From NCBI RefSeq assembly GCF_040686855.1, contig NZ_JBFBOG010000002.1, positions 806,001-870,000 on the forward strand: a DNA stretch of 64,000 nucleotides, written 5' to 3'. The stretch is from Leifsonia sp040686855. GTDB lineage: Bacteria; Actinomycetota; Actinomycetes; Actinomycetales; Microbacteriaceae. The position numbers were made by a program, and so were the translations under genes. Under the pieces are notes generated by a model. The model was not told the DNA's origin. It worked only from the letters and a program-made list of their open reading frames with translations, and ran no database searches. Every line of letters starts with the position of its first letter. Position 1 is the first letter of the stretch. Shown here piece by piece: positions 23,893-32,879 of this stretch.

Positions 23893-24560
23893 GCGAGACC
23901 GACACCTCCAACCCTGTGACCGTGGTGGTCGTCGACGACCACTCCATCTTCCGCTCGGGCCTGCGCTCCGACCTGGACGAGCGGCTGGAGGTGGTCGGCG
24001 AGGCGGCCGATGTGGACGCGGCGGTCGCCACCATCCTCGAGACCCGTCCCGTCGTGGTGCTGCTCGACGTGCACCTGCCCGGGGGAGCCGGCGGCGGGGG
24101 AGCCGAGGTCATCCGCCGCGTCGTGCAGGAGGCGCCGTCCGTCCGCTTCCTGGCCCTGAGCGTGTCCGATGCCGCCGAGGATGTGGTGGGCGTCATCCGC
24201 GCCGGCGCCCGCGGCTATCTCACGAAGGGCAGTTCGGGCCGGCAGGTGAGCGACGCGGTGCTGGCCGTCGCGGGAGGGGATGCGGTCTTCTCGCCGAAGC
24301 TGGCCGGATTCGTCCTCGACGCGTTCGGCGTCGCCGCGGGCGAGCAGGCCGAGTCGACGGACGAGCTCGACCGGCTGTCCGCCCGGGAGCGGGAGGTGAT
24401 GCGACTCATCGCACGCGGGTACGCTTACAAAGAGGTCGCCGCCGAGCTGTTCATCTCGATCAAGACGGTCGAGAGCCACGTCTCGGCGGTGCTCCGCAAG
24501 CTCCAGCTCTCGTCTCGGCACGAGCTGACGGCCTGGGCGCTGGAGCGGAAGCTCCTTTAG
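23889..24560 (+). CDS. LuxR/NarL-type response regulator
   Basis: 223 residues. The receiver domain has acidic DD near residue 17, phospho-acceptor D60 in VVLLDVHLP and Lys in YLTKGSS; the LuxR helix-turn-helix follows (LSAREREVMRLIARGYAYKEVA, TVESHVSAVLRKL). The ATG overlaps the kinase stop (ATGA), the usual coupling of partner genes. It probably controls the divergent PspC gene and envelope-stress genes. The receiver's insertion PGGAGGGGA after D60 is unusually Gly-rich. Confidence 0.9.
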   Translation: MSETDTSNPVTVVVVDDHSIFRSGLRSDLDERLEVVGEAADVDAAVATILETRPVVVLLDVHLPGGAGGGGAEVIRRVVQEAPSVRFLALSVSDAAEDVVGVIRAGARGYLTKGSSGRQVSDAVLAVAGGDAVFSPKLAGFVLDAFGVAAGEQAESTDELDRLSAREREVMRLIARGYAYKEVAAELFISIKTVESHVSAVLRKLQLSSRHELTAWALERKLL

Positions 24561-24570
24561 GCCGACCGCT

Positions 24571-24600
24571 TTGCGGGCGGGCATCGGCGTCACGTACACT
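24571..24600 (+). promoter_or_regulatory. promoter for tRNA-Trp/secE
   Basis: TTGCGG (24571) and TACACT (24595) are spaced by 18 bp, placing a start near 24607, about 80 nt before the tRNA. A T-run (CCCTTTTTTG, about 24638-24647) lies in the leader and may be a processing or pausing region. Confidence 0.45.
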
Positions 24601-24686
24601 TGACGCGGTGGTTGAATCTGCCAAGCTTTTCTGCGCCCTTTTTTGTGACGAATGAGTGCGACGTGAGGTTCGGCGATTCGCTTCTT

Positions 24687-24759
<73 letters not shown>

Positions 24760-24801
24760 CAAGTCGGCACTCTGGTGCCGATCCACGAAAGGTGTAACGA
24801 G

Positions 24802-25074
24802 GTGGCCCGAAAGGTAATCGACGAGCCGAGCGAGGAGATCGTCGCCAACGCGAAGAAGGATCGCGCTGCGCGGCGCAACCCCTTCGCTCGGATCGCCCTG
24901 TTCATCCGGCAGGTCATCGGAGAGCTCAAGAAGGTCGTCACCCCGACCCGCAAGGAGCTCTTCAGCTACACCGGCGTGGTACTGGTGTTCGTGGTGATCA
25001 TGATGGCCCTCGTGTCACTCCTTGACTGGGTGTTCGGCATGGGTGTCGTCTGGGTCTTCGGAAACCCGAAGTAG
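24802..25074 (+). CDS. secE: preprotein translocase subunit SecE
   Basis: 90 residues: a charged amphipathic N-terminus, the conserved ARIALFIRQVIGELKKVVTPTRKEL and a single C-terminal membrane helix (TGVVLVFVVIMMALVSLLDWVF). It stabilises SecY in the Sec translocon. The start is GTG at 24802; this is the short single-helix Gram-positive form. It is followed 45 nt on by nusG. Confidence 0.96.
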   Translation: MARKVIDEPSEEIVANAKKDRAARRNPFARIALFIRQVIGELKKVVTPTRKELFSYTGVVLVFVVIMMALVSLLDWVFGMGVVWVFGNPK

Positions 25075-25119
25075 ACGACGTCGAACGGAGCGCATCCGCT
25101 CCTCCCGACAAGAAATGGA

Positions 25120-26052
25120 ATGAATTCAGTGTCTGAGACGAATCGCGACGACGTGGACTGGGCCCCTGCTGCGGAGCAGTCCTCCGAAGACGACGAGGCG
25201 CAGACCGGCAACGTCCTCGCGAGCGAGGACGAGGCGTCCGACGCGGCCGAGCACGAGGCGCTGCACGTCGTCGCCGACGACGGCACCGAGATCGACCTCG
25301 ACGCGGTGCTGGACGCGATGGCGGAGGCCGTCGACCCCGAGGCCGACCGCGCCGTCGACGAAGCGCTCGAGGTCGACGACGAGGAGGAGGCCGCGGCCGC
25401 CCAGCTCGCCGTCGAGGACGAGGAGGAGGAGGCCGTCGCCGACCCCTACGAGGCCTTCCGCACCGAGCTGCGCTCCAAGATCGGCAAGTGGTACGTCATC
25501 CACTCGTACGCGGGCTTCGAGCGCCGCGTGAAGTCCAACATCGAGAACCGCATGGTCTCGATGAATATGGAGGACTACATCTTCGAGGTGCAGGTCCCCA
25601 TGGAGGACGTGGTCGAGATCAAGAACGGCCAGCGCAAGATGGTCAACCGCGTGCGCATCCCGGGCTACGTGCTCGTGCGCATGGACCTCAACGAGGACAG
25701 CTGGTCGGTCGTCCGTCACACCCCGGGTGTGACCGGCTTCGTGGGCAACGCCCACAACCCGACGCCGCTGCGCTTCGAGGAGGCCTTCTCGATGCTGAAG
25801 AGCCTGGTGCAGGTCGAGGCCGCTCCGGCCAAGGGTGCCGCGAAGGGCCAGAAGGCCGCCGCGCGCGTCATCCCCGCCGAGGTCGACTTCGAGATCGGCG
25901 AGACCATCACCATCAAGGAGGGCTCGTTCGCGGGCCTGCCGGGTTCGATCAGCGAGATCAAGCCGGAGAGCGGAAAGCTCACCGTGCTCGTGTCGCTCTT
26001 CGAGCGCGAGACGCCGGTCGAGCTCAGCTTCGACCAGGTCACCAAGCTCTAG
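25120..26052 (+). CDS. nusG: transcription termination/antitermination protein NusG
   Basis: 310 residues. The NGN domain starts near 120 (KWYVIHSYAGFERRVKSNIENR, VRIPGYVLVRMDL, TPGVTGFVGN); the C-terminal KOW domain follows a Lys/Ala linker (FEIGETITIKEGSFAGLPG). It binds RNA polymerase and modulates pausing and termination. About 118 N-terminal residues form an extremely acidic extension, absent from the 180-residue E. coli protein but usual in actinobacteria. A GTG at 25129 (MSETNRDD) is an alternative start; neither has a strong ribosome-binding site. Confidence 0.96.
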   Translation: MNSVSETNRDDVDWAPAAEQSSEDDEAQTGNVLASEDEASDAAEHEALHVVADDGTEIDLDAVLDAMAEAVDPEADRAVDEALEVDDEEEAAAAQLAVEDEEEEAVADPYEAFRTELRSKIGKWYVIHSYAGFERRVKSNIENRMVSMNMEDYIFEVQVPMEDVVEIKNGQRKMVNRVRIPGYVLVRMDLNEDSWSVVRHTPGVTGFVGNAHNPTPLRFEEAFSMLKSLVQVEAAPAKGAAKGQKAAARVIPAEVDFEIGETITIKEGSFAGLPGSISEIKPESGKLTVLVSLFERETPVELSFDQVTKL

Positions 26053-26088
26053 GGAACATCCAGAGCCTCCCCACTGTTTTAGAGAACA

Positions 26089-26117
26089 CCGGGTCTCGGA
26101 AGGGCCGAGAAACCGGG
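26089..26117 (+). other. leader hairpin before rplK
   Basis: In the 120-nt nusG-rplK gap, CCGGGTCTCGG and CCGAGAAACCGG can pair around AAGGG. It may be an mRNA site for L1 autoregulation or an RNA-processing point; there is no T-run, so it is not an obvious terminator. Confidence 0.35.
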
Positions 26118-26172
26118 AGAGCGTGCAGGGCTGCGGCCTGAAGGCGCTCGAATACACAAAGAAGGAAGAGAC

Positions 26173-26604
26173 ATGGCACCGAAGAAGAAGGTCACCGGTC
26201 TGATCAAGCTTCAGATCAACGCCGGCGCCGCCAACCCGGCCCCGCCGATCGGCCCGGCCCTGGGTCAGCACGGCGTGAACATCATGGAGTTCTGCAAGGC
26301 GTACAACGCGGCCACCGAGTCGCAGCGCGGCAACGTCATCCCGGTCGAGATCACCGTGTACGAGGACCGCTCGTTCACGTTCGTCCTGAAGACCCCGCCC
26401 GCGGCCGAGCTGATCAAGAAGGCGGCCGGCGTCGCCAAGGGCTCCGGCGTCCCGCACACCACCAAGGTCGGCAAGCTGACCCAGGAGCAGGTGCGCCAGA
26501 TCGCCGAGCAGAAGATGGTCGACCTCAACGCCAACGACATCGACGCGGCGTCGAAGATCATCGCAGGCACCGCCCGTTCGATGGGCATCACGGTCGAGGC
26601 GTAA
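26173..26604 (+). CDS. rplK: 50S ribosomal protein L11
   Basis: 143 residues, full length, with the L11 signature: KLQINAGAANPAPPIGPALGQHGVNI at the N-terminus and the C-terminal rRNA-binding half (LTQEQVRQIAEQKM, ASKIIAGTARSMGI). It forms the GTPase-associated centre with 23S rRNA. GAAGGAAGAG precedes the ATG. It heads the rplK-rplA pair. Confidence 0.98.
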   Translation: MAPKKKVTGLIKLQINAGAANPAPPIGPALGQHGVNIMEFCKAYNAATESQRGNVIPVEITVYEDRSFTFVLKTPPAAELIKKAAGVAKGSGVPHTTKVGKLTQEQVRQIAEQKMVDLNANDIDAASKIIAGTARSMGITVEA

Positions 26605-26676
26605 GCCCGACCCCCTCAAGACATCTCGTGGAAGAGCCGGCCAGGCTCGCACCACATTCTCGTTAGGAGAAATCAC

Positions 26677-27366
26677 ATGGCACAGAAGTCCAAGGCCTAC
26701 CGGGCCGCGGCCGAGAAGATCGAGGCCGGAAAGTTCTACACCCCCAGCGAGGCCGTCGCCCTCGCGAAGGAGACCGGCTCCGCGAAGTTCAACTCGACCG
26801 TCGAGGTCGCGCTGAAGCTCGGCGTCGACCCCCGCAAGGCGGACCAGATGGTCCGCGGTACCGTCATTCTTCCTCACGGTACGGGCAAGACCGCCCGCGT
26901 CATCGTGTTCGCCACCGGTCCCGCGGCCGAGGCGGCCATCGCGGCGGGTGCGGACGAGGTCGGCGGCGCCGACCTGATCGAGAAGGTCGCCGGCGGTTAC
27001 ACCGACTTCGACTCGGCCGTCTCCACCCCGGAGCTCATGGGCCAGGTCGGCCGCCTCGGCAAGGTGCTCGGCCCGCGCGGCCTGATGCCGAACCCGAAGA
27101 CCGGCACCGTCACCCCGGATGTGGCCAAGGCCGTCTCGGACATCAAGGGCGGAAAGATCGAGTTCCGCGTCGACAAGCACGCCAACGTGCACTTCGTCGT
27201 GGGCAAGGCCGGCTTCACCGCCGAGCAGCTGAACGACAACATCAAGACCGCTCTCGAGGAGGTCGTGCGTCTCAAGCCGTCCGCCGCGAAGGGTCGCTAC
27301 ATCCAGAAGGGCGCCGTGTCGACCACGTTCGGCCCGGGCATCCCGCTGGACGTCAACGCCATCTGA
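26677..27366 (+). CDS. rplA: 50S ribosomal protein L1
   Basis: 229 residues, with AVALAKETGSAKFNSTVEVALKL near the N-terminus and KVLGPRGLMPNPKTGTVTPDV centrally, both L1 hallmarks. It builds the L1 stalk and in many bacteria represses its own operon. TTAGGAGAAA precedes the ATG. The operon ends with a hairpin after the stop. Confidence 0.98.
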   Translation: MAQKSKAYRAAAEKIEAGKFYTPSEAVALAKETGSAKFNSTVEVALKLGVDPRKADQMVRGTVILPHGTGKTARVIVFATGPAAEAAIAAGADEVGGADLIEKVAGGYTDFDSAVSTPELMGQVGRLGKVLGPRGLMPNPKTGTVTPDVAKAVSDIKGGKIEFRVDKHANVHFVVGKAGFTAEQLNDNIKTALEEVVRLKPSAAKGRYIQKGAVSTTFGPGIPLDVNAI

Positions 27367-27391
27367 GTTCGCTCCGCGAACTCGTCCGACA

Positions 27392-27425
27392 GGGTCGGGA
27401 CCGGATCTCCGGTTCCGGCCCTTTC
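27392..27425 (+). terminator. terminator after rplA
   Basis: GGGTCGGGACCGGA and TCCGGTTCCGGCCC (27392-27421) pair with G-U wobble, followed by CTTTC. It closes the secE-nusG-rplK-rplA transcript. Confidence 0.7.
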
Positions 27426-27606
27426 GGCGTTTTCGGGGTCTCGTCAGGATATTTGCCCGATGTTGAAGGTTTACTCAGCTCAACCATCGCAACAGAACTG
27501 TCTACCCCCTCTTGTGGCGGTAGAACGGGCGGGTTTAGGGTCGCTCCTGTCGCGCGTCGCGCGGCGGCTCACAGCAGAGCCGGTCCCGATACGAAGGATG
27601 ACATTC

Positions 27607-29598
27607 ATGGCACTTCGCACCACCCGATCCCTCCACAAGAGGGCTCTCGGGATCATCGCCACCACGTCCGCCGTGGTGGCTTTGTCATTGGCGGGAGCAT
27701 CCGCGGCCGGCGCAGCCGACCGGGTGACCTACGCCGGCTCCGTCCCCGCATGGGCCACCGCCGCGAACGACACGGGCGCGGCCGCGGCGGACACCACGGT
27801 GCAGGGTGAGATCTACCTGCCCCTCCGCGACCAGAAGGGCGCCGAAGCGCTCGCCAAGGCCGTCTCCAACCCGCTCGACCGCGGGTACCGCAAGGCGCTC
27901 TCTCCCCAGCAGTGGATCAATCGGTTCTCTCCGACGAAGCCGGACTTCGACGCCGTGGTCAACTTCATCAAGGCGGCCGGCCTGACCATCCAGGGCGTCC
28001 CGGACAGCCGGCAGTACGTCGTCTTCCGCGGCACGCCCGCGCAGCTCGGCTCCGTCTTCGGCACCTCGCTCCACACCTTCAAGCACCAGGGCAAGCAGCT
28101 GATCGCGCCGGCCTCGGCCCCGTCGGTCCCGGCCGCCCTGGCGAACAAGGTGTCGGCGATCAGCGTGGAGCAGTCGCGCACGACGACCCGCCCCGACTCG
28201 ATCAAGCAGGGCGACCTCGGCACCACCGCCGCGCCGTTCGCGCAGCGGAAGGCGGCGGCGACGCCCGTCGTCAACGCTCCGTGCTCGCACTACATCGGCG
28301 AGCACACCGCGACCATGCCGGCCGCGTACGGGCAGACGCAGTTCAACACCAACATCTGCGGTTACACGCCCAAGCAGCTGCGCACCGCCTACGGCCTCGA
28401 CGCCCTGGGCGCCAAGGGGGTCAACGGCACCGGCCAGACCGTCGCCATCATCGACGCGTACGCCAGCCCGAGCATCCTGAAGGATGTCAACACCTACTCG
28501 CAGCAGAACGGCGAGCCGGGCCTGACGAACTCCAGCTACCAGCAGCTCGTCCCGAGCCCCACCCAGTTCACCGATCAGGACCTCTGCCAGCAGCCGAGCG
28601 GATGGCAGGGCGAGCAGACGCTCGACGTCGAGTCGGTCCACGCCATCGCTCCGGGTGCGCGCATCCTGTACGTCGGCGGCACGGACTGCTCCGGCGGCCT
28701 GGACATCGCCATGTCGAAGATCCTCGACAACAAGCTCGCGAACATCGTCAGCAACAGCTACGGCAACGTGGGCGAGGCCGTCCCGGCGGACGTGATCCAG
28801 GGCGAGGTGAACCTGCAGCTCCAGGCTGCGGGCGAGGGCATCGGCCTGTACTTCTCGAGCGGCGACAACGGCGACGAGACCATCAATCTGGGCTACGCCT
28901 CCCCGGACTTCCCGGCGTCCTCGCCGTGGGTCACCTCGGTCGGCGGCACCAGCACGGCGATCGACAAGAACGGCAAGATCGCGTGGGAGACCGGCTGGGG
29001 CAACATCCTCGACAAGGTGCAGAAGGCGTCGGACGGCACGCTGAGCTACACGGCTCCGCTGCCCGGCAGCTACTACGGCGGCGGCGCCGGGGGTGGTGTC
29101 AGCGCGGTCTTCGCTCAGCCCGACTACCAGCGGGGCATCGTCCCGGCGGCTCTCGCGAACGGCAAGCGCGTCTCGCCGGACGTGGCGGCCCTGGCCGACC
29201 CGTACACCGGCTTCCTGATCGGGATCAGCCCGATCGTGGACGACTCCACGCTGACGACCGGCGACTACGAGAACGAGACCTACGGCGGAACGTCGCTGGC
29301 CTCGCCCATCGTGGCCGCGCAGATCGCGATCGTCCAGCAGGCCACCCGGGCCACCATCGGGTTCGCGAACCCGACGCTGTACGGCGTGAAGCGCATCCTG
29401 CCGAACGCGTACCGCGACGTGGTGCCGCAGCCGAAGCAGCAGGCTCTCGCCTACACCAGCGCCACCAGCGGGAACAGCTACCTCGTGTCGCTCGACCTCG
29501 ACAGCTCGCTGAAGACGGCGAAGGGATACGACGACGTCACCGGCCTCGGCGGCGTCTCGCTCGACCTGCTCGGCTGGGTCGCCCAGGGTCGGCACTAG
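27607..29598 (+). CDS. secreted S53 (sedolisin/kumamolisin-like) peptidase
   Basis: 663 residues: a Sec signal peptide (positive start, ALGIIATTSAVVALSLAGASAAGA), a pro-kumamolisin activation domain (about 50-195, VQGEIYLPLRDQKG...LSPQQWINRFSP), then the S53 catalytic domain. The catalytic Glu-Asp pair is E336/D340 (GEQTLDVE), oxyanion D420 (SSGDNGDE) and nucleophile S563 (GGTSLASP). Family members are calcium-binding, acid-active endopeptidases. The ATG at 27607 has AAGGA 8 nt before. Monocistronic, about 240 nt after rplA. Confidence 0.92.
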   Translation: MALRTTRSLHKRALGIIATTSAVVALSLAGASAAGAADRVTYAGSVPAWATAANDTGAAAADTTVQGEIYLPLRDQKGAEALAKAVSNPLDRGYRKALSPQQWINRFSPTKPDFDAVVNFIKAAGLTIQGVPDSRQYVVFRGTPAQLGSVFGTSLHTFKHQGKQLIAPASAPSVPAALANKVSAISVEQSRTTTRPDSIKQGDLGTTAAPFAQRKAAATPVVNAPCSHYIGEHTATMPAAYGQTQFNTNICGYTPKQLRTAYGLDALGAKGVNGTGQTVAIIDAYASPSILKDVNTYSQQNGEPGLTNSSYQQLVPSPTQFTDQDLCQQPSGWQGEQTLDVESVHAIAPGARILYVGGTDCSGGLDIAMSKILDNKLANIVSNSYGNVGEAVPADVIQGEVNLQLQAAGEGIGLYFSSGDNGDETINLGYASPDFPASSPWVTSVGGTSTAIDKNGKIAWETGWGNILDKVQKASDGTLSYTAPLPGSYYGGGAGGGVSAVFAQPDYQRGIVPAALANGKRVSPDVAALADPYTGFLIGISPIVDDSTLTTGDYENETYGGTSLASPIVAAQIAIVQQATRATIGFANPTLYGVKRILPNAYRDVVPQPKQQALAYTSATSGNSYLVSLDLDSSLKTAKGYDDVTGLGGVSLDLLGWVAQGRH

Positions 29599-29680
29599 CC
29601 GCATCCCGCCATCCCGGACCGGCCGTCTTCCTCGCGGAGGCGGCCGGTCCGCTGTGCGGCGGCTGGCTAGGCTGAGGGAT

Positions 29681-30214
29681 GTGACCGTCACCATCCGCCC
29701 AGCCGCAGCGGGCGACGAAGCGGCCCTCGCCGCCGTCGCCGCCGCGACCTTCCCGCTCGCCTGCCCGCCGCACACGACGGAGGAGGCGAAGGCGTCGTTC
29801 ATCGGGGCGGTGCTGTCGGAGGCGCGGTTCGCCGAGTACCTGGCCGACGACGGGCGACGCCTCCTGATCGCCGAGGACGGCGACGGCTCCGCGGTCGGCT
29901 ACACGATGGTCAACCTGGGGGAGCCGGCGGACGAGGACGTGCGTGGCGCCCTCCGCCTGCGCCCGACCGCCGAGCTCAGCAAGTGCTACGTGCTGCCCGG
30001 CCACCACGGCGAGGGCGTCGCGTCCGGTCTGATGGCGGAGAGCCTGGATGCGGCCGTGGCCGCCGGTGCCGAGGGGATGTGGCTCGGCGTCAACCAGGAG
30101 AACGCTCGGGCCCAGCGCTTCTACGGCAAGCACGGCTTCGAGCGCGTCGGCACCAAGCGCTTCCTCGTGGGCGACCGCTACGAGGACGACTTCGTGATGG
30201 AGCGGGCGCTCTAG
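29681..30214 (+). CDS. GNAT-family N-acetyltransferase
   Basis: 177 residues with the GNAT fold: strand TVTIRPAAAGDEAAL, then ELSKCYVLPGHHGEGVASGLM for acetyl-CoA binding, and the GVNQENARAQRFYGKHGFERVGTKRF ending. It transfers acetyl to an unidentified amine. The GTG at 29681 is preceded by TAGGCT 7 nt earlier, a leaderless layout. It converges on, and overlaps by 4 nt, the oxidoreductase gene. Confidence 0.87.
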   Translation: MTVTIRPAAAGDEAALAAVAAATFPLACPPHTTEEAKASFIGAVLSEARFAEYLADDGRRLLIAEDGDGSAVGYTMVNLGEPADEDVRGALRLRPTAELSKCYVLPGHHGEGVASGLMAESLDAAVAAGAEGMWLGVNQENARAQRFYGKHGFERVGTKRFLVGDRYEDDFVMERAL

Positions 30215-31179
30215 CCCTCGGCGATCTTCACCGCGATCTTGCCGCGGGTGTGGCCGCCCTCGATGGCGGTGTGGGCTTCGGCGATCCGGTCGAGCGGGAA
30301 GATCTCGTCGACGTGGACGCGGACGTTGCCCGCCTCGAGCAGGCGCGCGATGACCGCGAGGGTGTTGCCGTCCGGTGCCACCTTGTAGTCGGTGCCGCGC
30401 ACGCCCGCGTTGGCCGCATCCTCCGCGAAGCCGGGCCAGCTGCCGGTCGGGGCGTTGACGATGAGGCCGCCCGGGCGCAGCGCCGCGAGCGAGCGCGTCC
30501 CGGTGTCGTCGTGGACATTCCCGACGAGGTCGATCACGACATCCGCGTCATGCACGACGTCCTCGAATCGCGTGGTGCGGTAGTCGATGACCTCGGCGGC
30601 GCCCAGCGACCGCAGCCACGACGCCTTCGAGCCGGACGCGGTCGCGATCACGTGCGCGCCGAAGTACGACGCGAACTGCACCGCGAAGTGCCCGACCCCG
30701 CCGCTGCCCGCGTGGATGAGCATCCGCTGACCCTCGTGGGCCTTCGCGACCTCGACGACCATCCCCCAGGCGGTGAGCGCCGCCAGCGGCACGGCGGCAG
30801 CTTCGATGTGGGACAGCGTGGCGGGCTTCTTGACCACGCTGAGCGCGGGCACCGACACGTACTCGGCGTAGCTGCCCCCGGAGCGCGGAACGGGCACCAT
30901 CCCGAACACCTCGTCGCCGGGGCGGATGGGATGCGCGCTGTACGGCGACTCCACCACGACACCGCTGAAGTCGTGCCCGAGCACGGCGGGGAAGGAGTGG
31001 ATGGCGCCGAACACCCCGCGCCCGGCGCGCGTCTTCGCGTCGATCGGGTTGACGCTCGCGGCGACGACCTTGACCAGGAACTCGGCGTTGACCCGGTCCG
31101 GGAAGGCCGTCTCGCCGAGCCGGAGGGCGTCCGGCCCGCCCGCGTCATCCAGGAGCGCGGCCCGCATCGTCTTCGGCAT
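30211..31179 (-). CDS. NADP-dependent quinone-type oxidoreductase (MDR superfamily)
   Basis: 322 residues of the zinc-independent medium-chain dehydrogenase group: VNPIDAKTRAG, the GHDFSGVV catalytic-domain motif, Rossmann loop HAGSGGVGHFAVQFA, and C-terminal HTRGKIAVKIAEG. It likely reduces quinones or enones with NADPH and belongs to the stress-type enzymes often regulated singly. No structural zinc cysteines are present. Monocistronic. Confidence 0.88.
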   Translation of the reverse strand: MPKTMRAALLDDAGGPDALRLGETAFPDRVNAEFLVKVVAASVNPIDAKTRAGRGVFGAIHSFPAVLGHDFSGVVVESPYSAHPIRPGDEVFGMVPVPRSGGSYAEYVSVPALSVVKKPATLSHIEAAAVPLAALTAWGMVVEVAKAHEGQRMLIHAGSGGVGHFAVQFASYFGAHVIATASGSKASWLRSLGAAEVIDYRTTRFEDVVHDADVVIDLVGNVHDDTGTRSLAALRPGGLIVNAPTGSWPGFAEDAANAGVRGTDYKVAPDGNTLAVIARLLEAGNVRVHVDEIFPLDRIAEAHTAIEGGHTRGKIAVKIAEG

Positions 31180-31393
31180 CAGTCATCCCCTCGTCGAGAT
31201 CCGTTCCCCGGTCGGTTCCGCCAGTCAATCCTGCTCGTGGGTCGGGGGTGTTACGTTCGGGTCACCACATGTGAACAATCTGTTTCGGATACCCCCAGGA
31301 CGTTCCCAGGGGCGCGGCCGTTAGGATGCTGCGACCCGGTTCCGCCTGCCCGAAGACCCGGGGGAAACGCCGGCTCGACCCGAGGAGCAACCC

Positions 31394-32170
31394 GTGCGAC
31401 GACTGCTGCGGATCGCCCGCGAGCCCTTCGCCGTCCCCGTGCTGGCGCGCGGCTGGCAGCGCGCCGTCCCCATCCTGCTCGGGATCGGGACGCTGTGCGT
31501 GCTGGGCGGGCTGGCCATCATCTGGGCCGCACGGCTGACCGTGCCGTACCCCGTGTACGTGAGCGAGCTGGGCGCTCACGGCGCACCCACTGCCGGGCCG
31601 TTCGCGGTGGCGCTGCTGCTCATCGCCGCCGGCGGTTTCGCGATCGCGGTCGCGAGCGGTCACATCCGCTCGTCGGCGCGCTGGCTCGACCGGTGGGCGC
31701 CGGCGGTGACGCTCGGGTTCGCGGCGCTGTGCTTCGTGCTCGCGTCCCAGATCACCTGCTCGGCCAACTGCCCGGTGCCGCTCATCGACCCGCGGTCGAC
31801 GCCGCAAGACCTCATCCACACCGTGTCCGCCGTGATCGGGTTCGCGGCGGCGTGCTACGCGATGCTGCAGGTGGGCTTCAGCCGCCGGCTGCCGCGCGTG
31901 TCCTGGATGTCGCGGATGAGCTGCGCCGCGGTCGCGGTCATCACGATCGTCGGCGGCCTGCTCGCGATCGTGCGCGTCGGCGCGGACGTGGGCGCGTGGC
32001 TGGAGCTGATCGGGACGACCGTCGCGGTCGGCTGGATCGCGGTCTACGCGGTGGCGCTGACGCGCATCCCGGTCGCCGTCACCGAGAACAGCGTGGGCTC
32101 CGGGTCCGGGGCGGTCTCCGGCGGGGCGGGCGTCGTGCTCACGCGCGGGGCCGGCGCGGACGTCGCCTGA
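31394..32170 (+). CDS. DUF998-like integral membrane protein
   Basis: 258 residues with six or seven predicted helices, starting with LLGIGTLCVLGGLAIIWAA and including FAVALLLIAAGGFAIAV and LGFAALCFVLASQ. The VSELGA motif after the first helix and the HTVSAVIGF motif are typical of DUF998 proteins. Function unknown. The GTG start has GAGGAG. Its Gly/Ser-rich tail (from about codon 218) overlaps the end of the convergent YqaJ-like gene by 127 nt. Confidence 0.8.
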   Translation: MRRLLRIAREPFAVPVLARGWQRAVPILLGIGTLCVLGGLAIIWAARLTVPYPVYVSELGAHGAPTAGPFAVALLLIAAGGFAIAVASGHIRSSARWLDRWAPAVTLGFAALCFVLASQITCSANCPVPLIDPRSTPQDLIHTVSAVIGFAAACYAMLQVGFSRRLPRVSWMSRMSCAAVAVITIVGGLLAIVRVGADVGAWLELIGTTVAVGWIAVYAVALTRIPVAVTENSVGSGSGAVSGGAGVVLTRGAGADVA

Positions 32171-32844
32171 CGCAGCAGCTCGATCAGGTCGGCGGCGAGC
32201 GCGACCAGCTTGTCGATCTCCGCGTCGTCGCGGTCGACCCACCGGCACTCCGGCTCGTCGCGCAGCGGCACGAAACCGTCGTGCTGCTCCCAGACGAACA
32301 GCGTGCGCTCGGCGCCGAGGACGTACTGCTGCCACCAGATCTGGCGGAGGTAGTGGCGCGGGATGCTGCGGAGCGGCTTGTTCGTGGTCTTGATCTCGCA
32401 CAGCTCGATCCGCTCGCCGCTCCGGACGGCGAGGCCGTCCGGCGTCGCGAGATGACGGCGGTCGCGCTCGGCGTGGAATAGCAGGTCCGACGGCTGGATG
32501 CCGTGCGTGGCGGCCACCCAGGCGGCGATCTCGGGCTCGCGTGAGCGGCCGTGCTGGGTGAAGACATTGCCGCTGAAGCCGCTGCCGTGCAGCTTGTCGT
32601 ACATCGCGGCGCGCACCGCCCGCGGCGAGGACAGCTTGGCGACGTCCGTCGCTGTGATGCCGCGGCTGCGGGCACGCAGCCACCCCACGCGATCGGAGGA
32701 CCGGGCGACGACGCGCGCCAGATGGCCGGTGGCTCCGGGGTCGGCCGGGACGACGGGTGCGGGCGCCGGCCGGGCCGGGCTCAGATCCGCGAGGACGCCC
32801 GGCCGGTAGAGGTCGGCCGAACGGTACGGAGCGGAGTCTGGCAC
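32044..32844 (-). CDS. YqaJ-like nuclease-domain protein
   Basis: 266 residues. The PD-(D/E)xK-like YqaJ core is seen in GWLRARSRGITATDVAKL, EPEIAAWVAATHGI, ATPDGLAV and IELCEIKTT (E-x-K). Related phage proteins are lambda-type exonucleases, but chromosomal actinobacterial copies of unknown role are common. I chose GTG at 32844; GTG at 32883 is possible but would overlap the Gfo/Idh stop. The low-complexity C-terminus overlaps the convergent DUF998-like gene. Confidence 0.7.
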   Translation of the reverse strand: MPDSAPYRSADLYRPGVLADLSPARPAPAPVVPADPGATGHLARVVARSSDRVGWLRARSRGITATDVAKLSSPRAVRAAMYDKLHGSGFSGNVFTQHGRSREPEIAAWVAATHGIQPSDLLFHAERDRRHLATPDGLAVRSGERIELCEIKTTNKPLRSIPRHYLRQIWWQQYVLGAERTLFVWEQHDGFVPLRDEPECRWVDRDDAEIDKLVALAADLIELLRQATSAPAPRVSTTPAPPETAPDPEPTLFSVTATGMRVSATA

Positions 32845-32879
32845 CTGTCCATTGTGCCTCGTCCGGCCGACGCTCGCCG

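Noticed and set aside
24638..24650. T-run before tRNA-Trp as a terminator
   Set aside because: No stable stem precedes CCCTTTTTTG at the right distance, so it is more likely part of the leader.
27460..27606. Upstream start for the S53 peptidase at 27460
   Set aside because: The extra residues precede a perfect signal peptide that must be N-terminal; ATG 27607 has its own ribosome-binding site.
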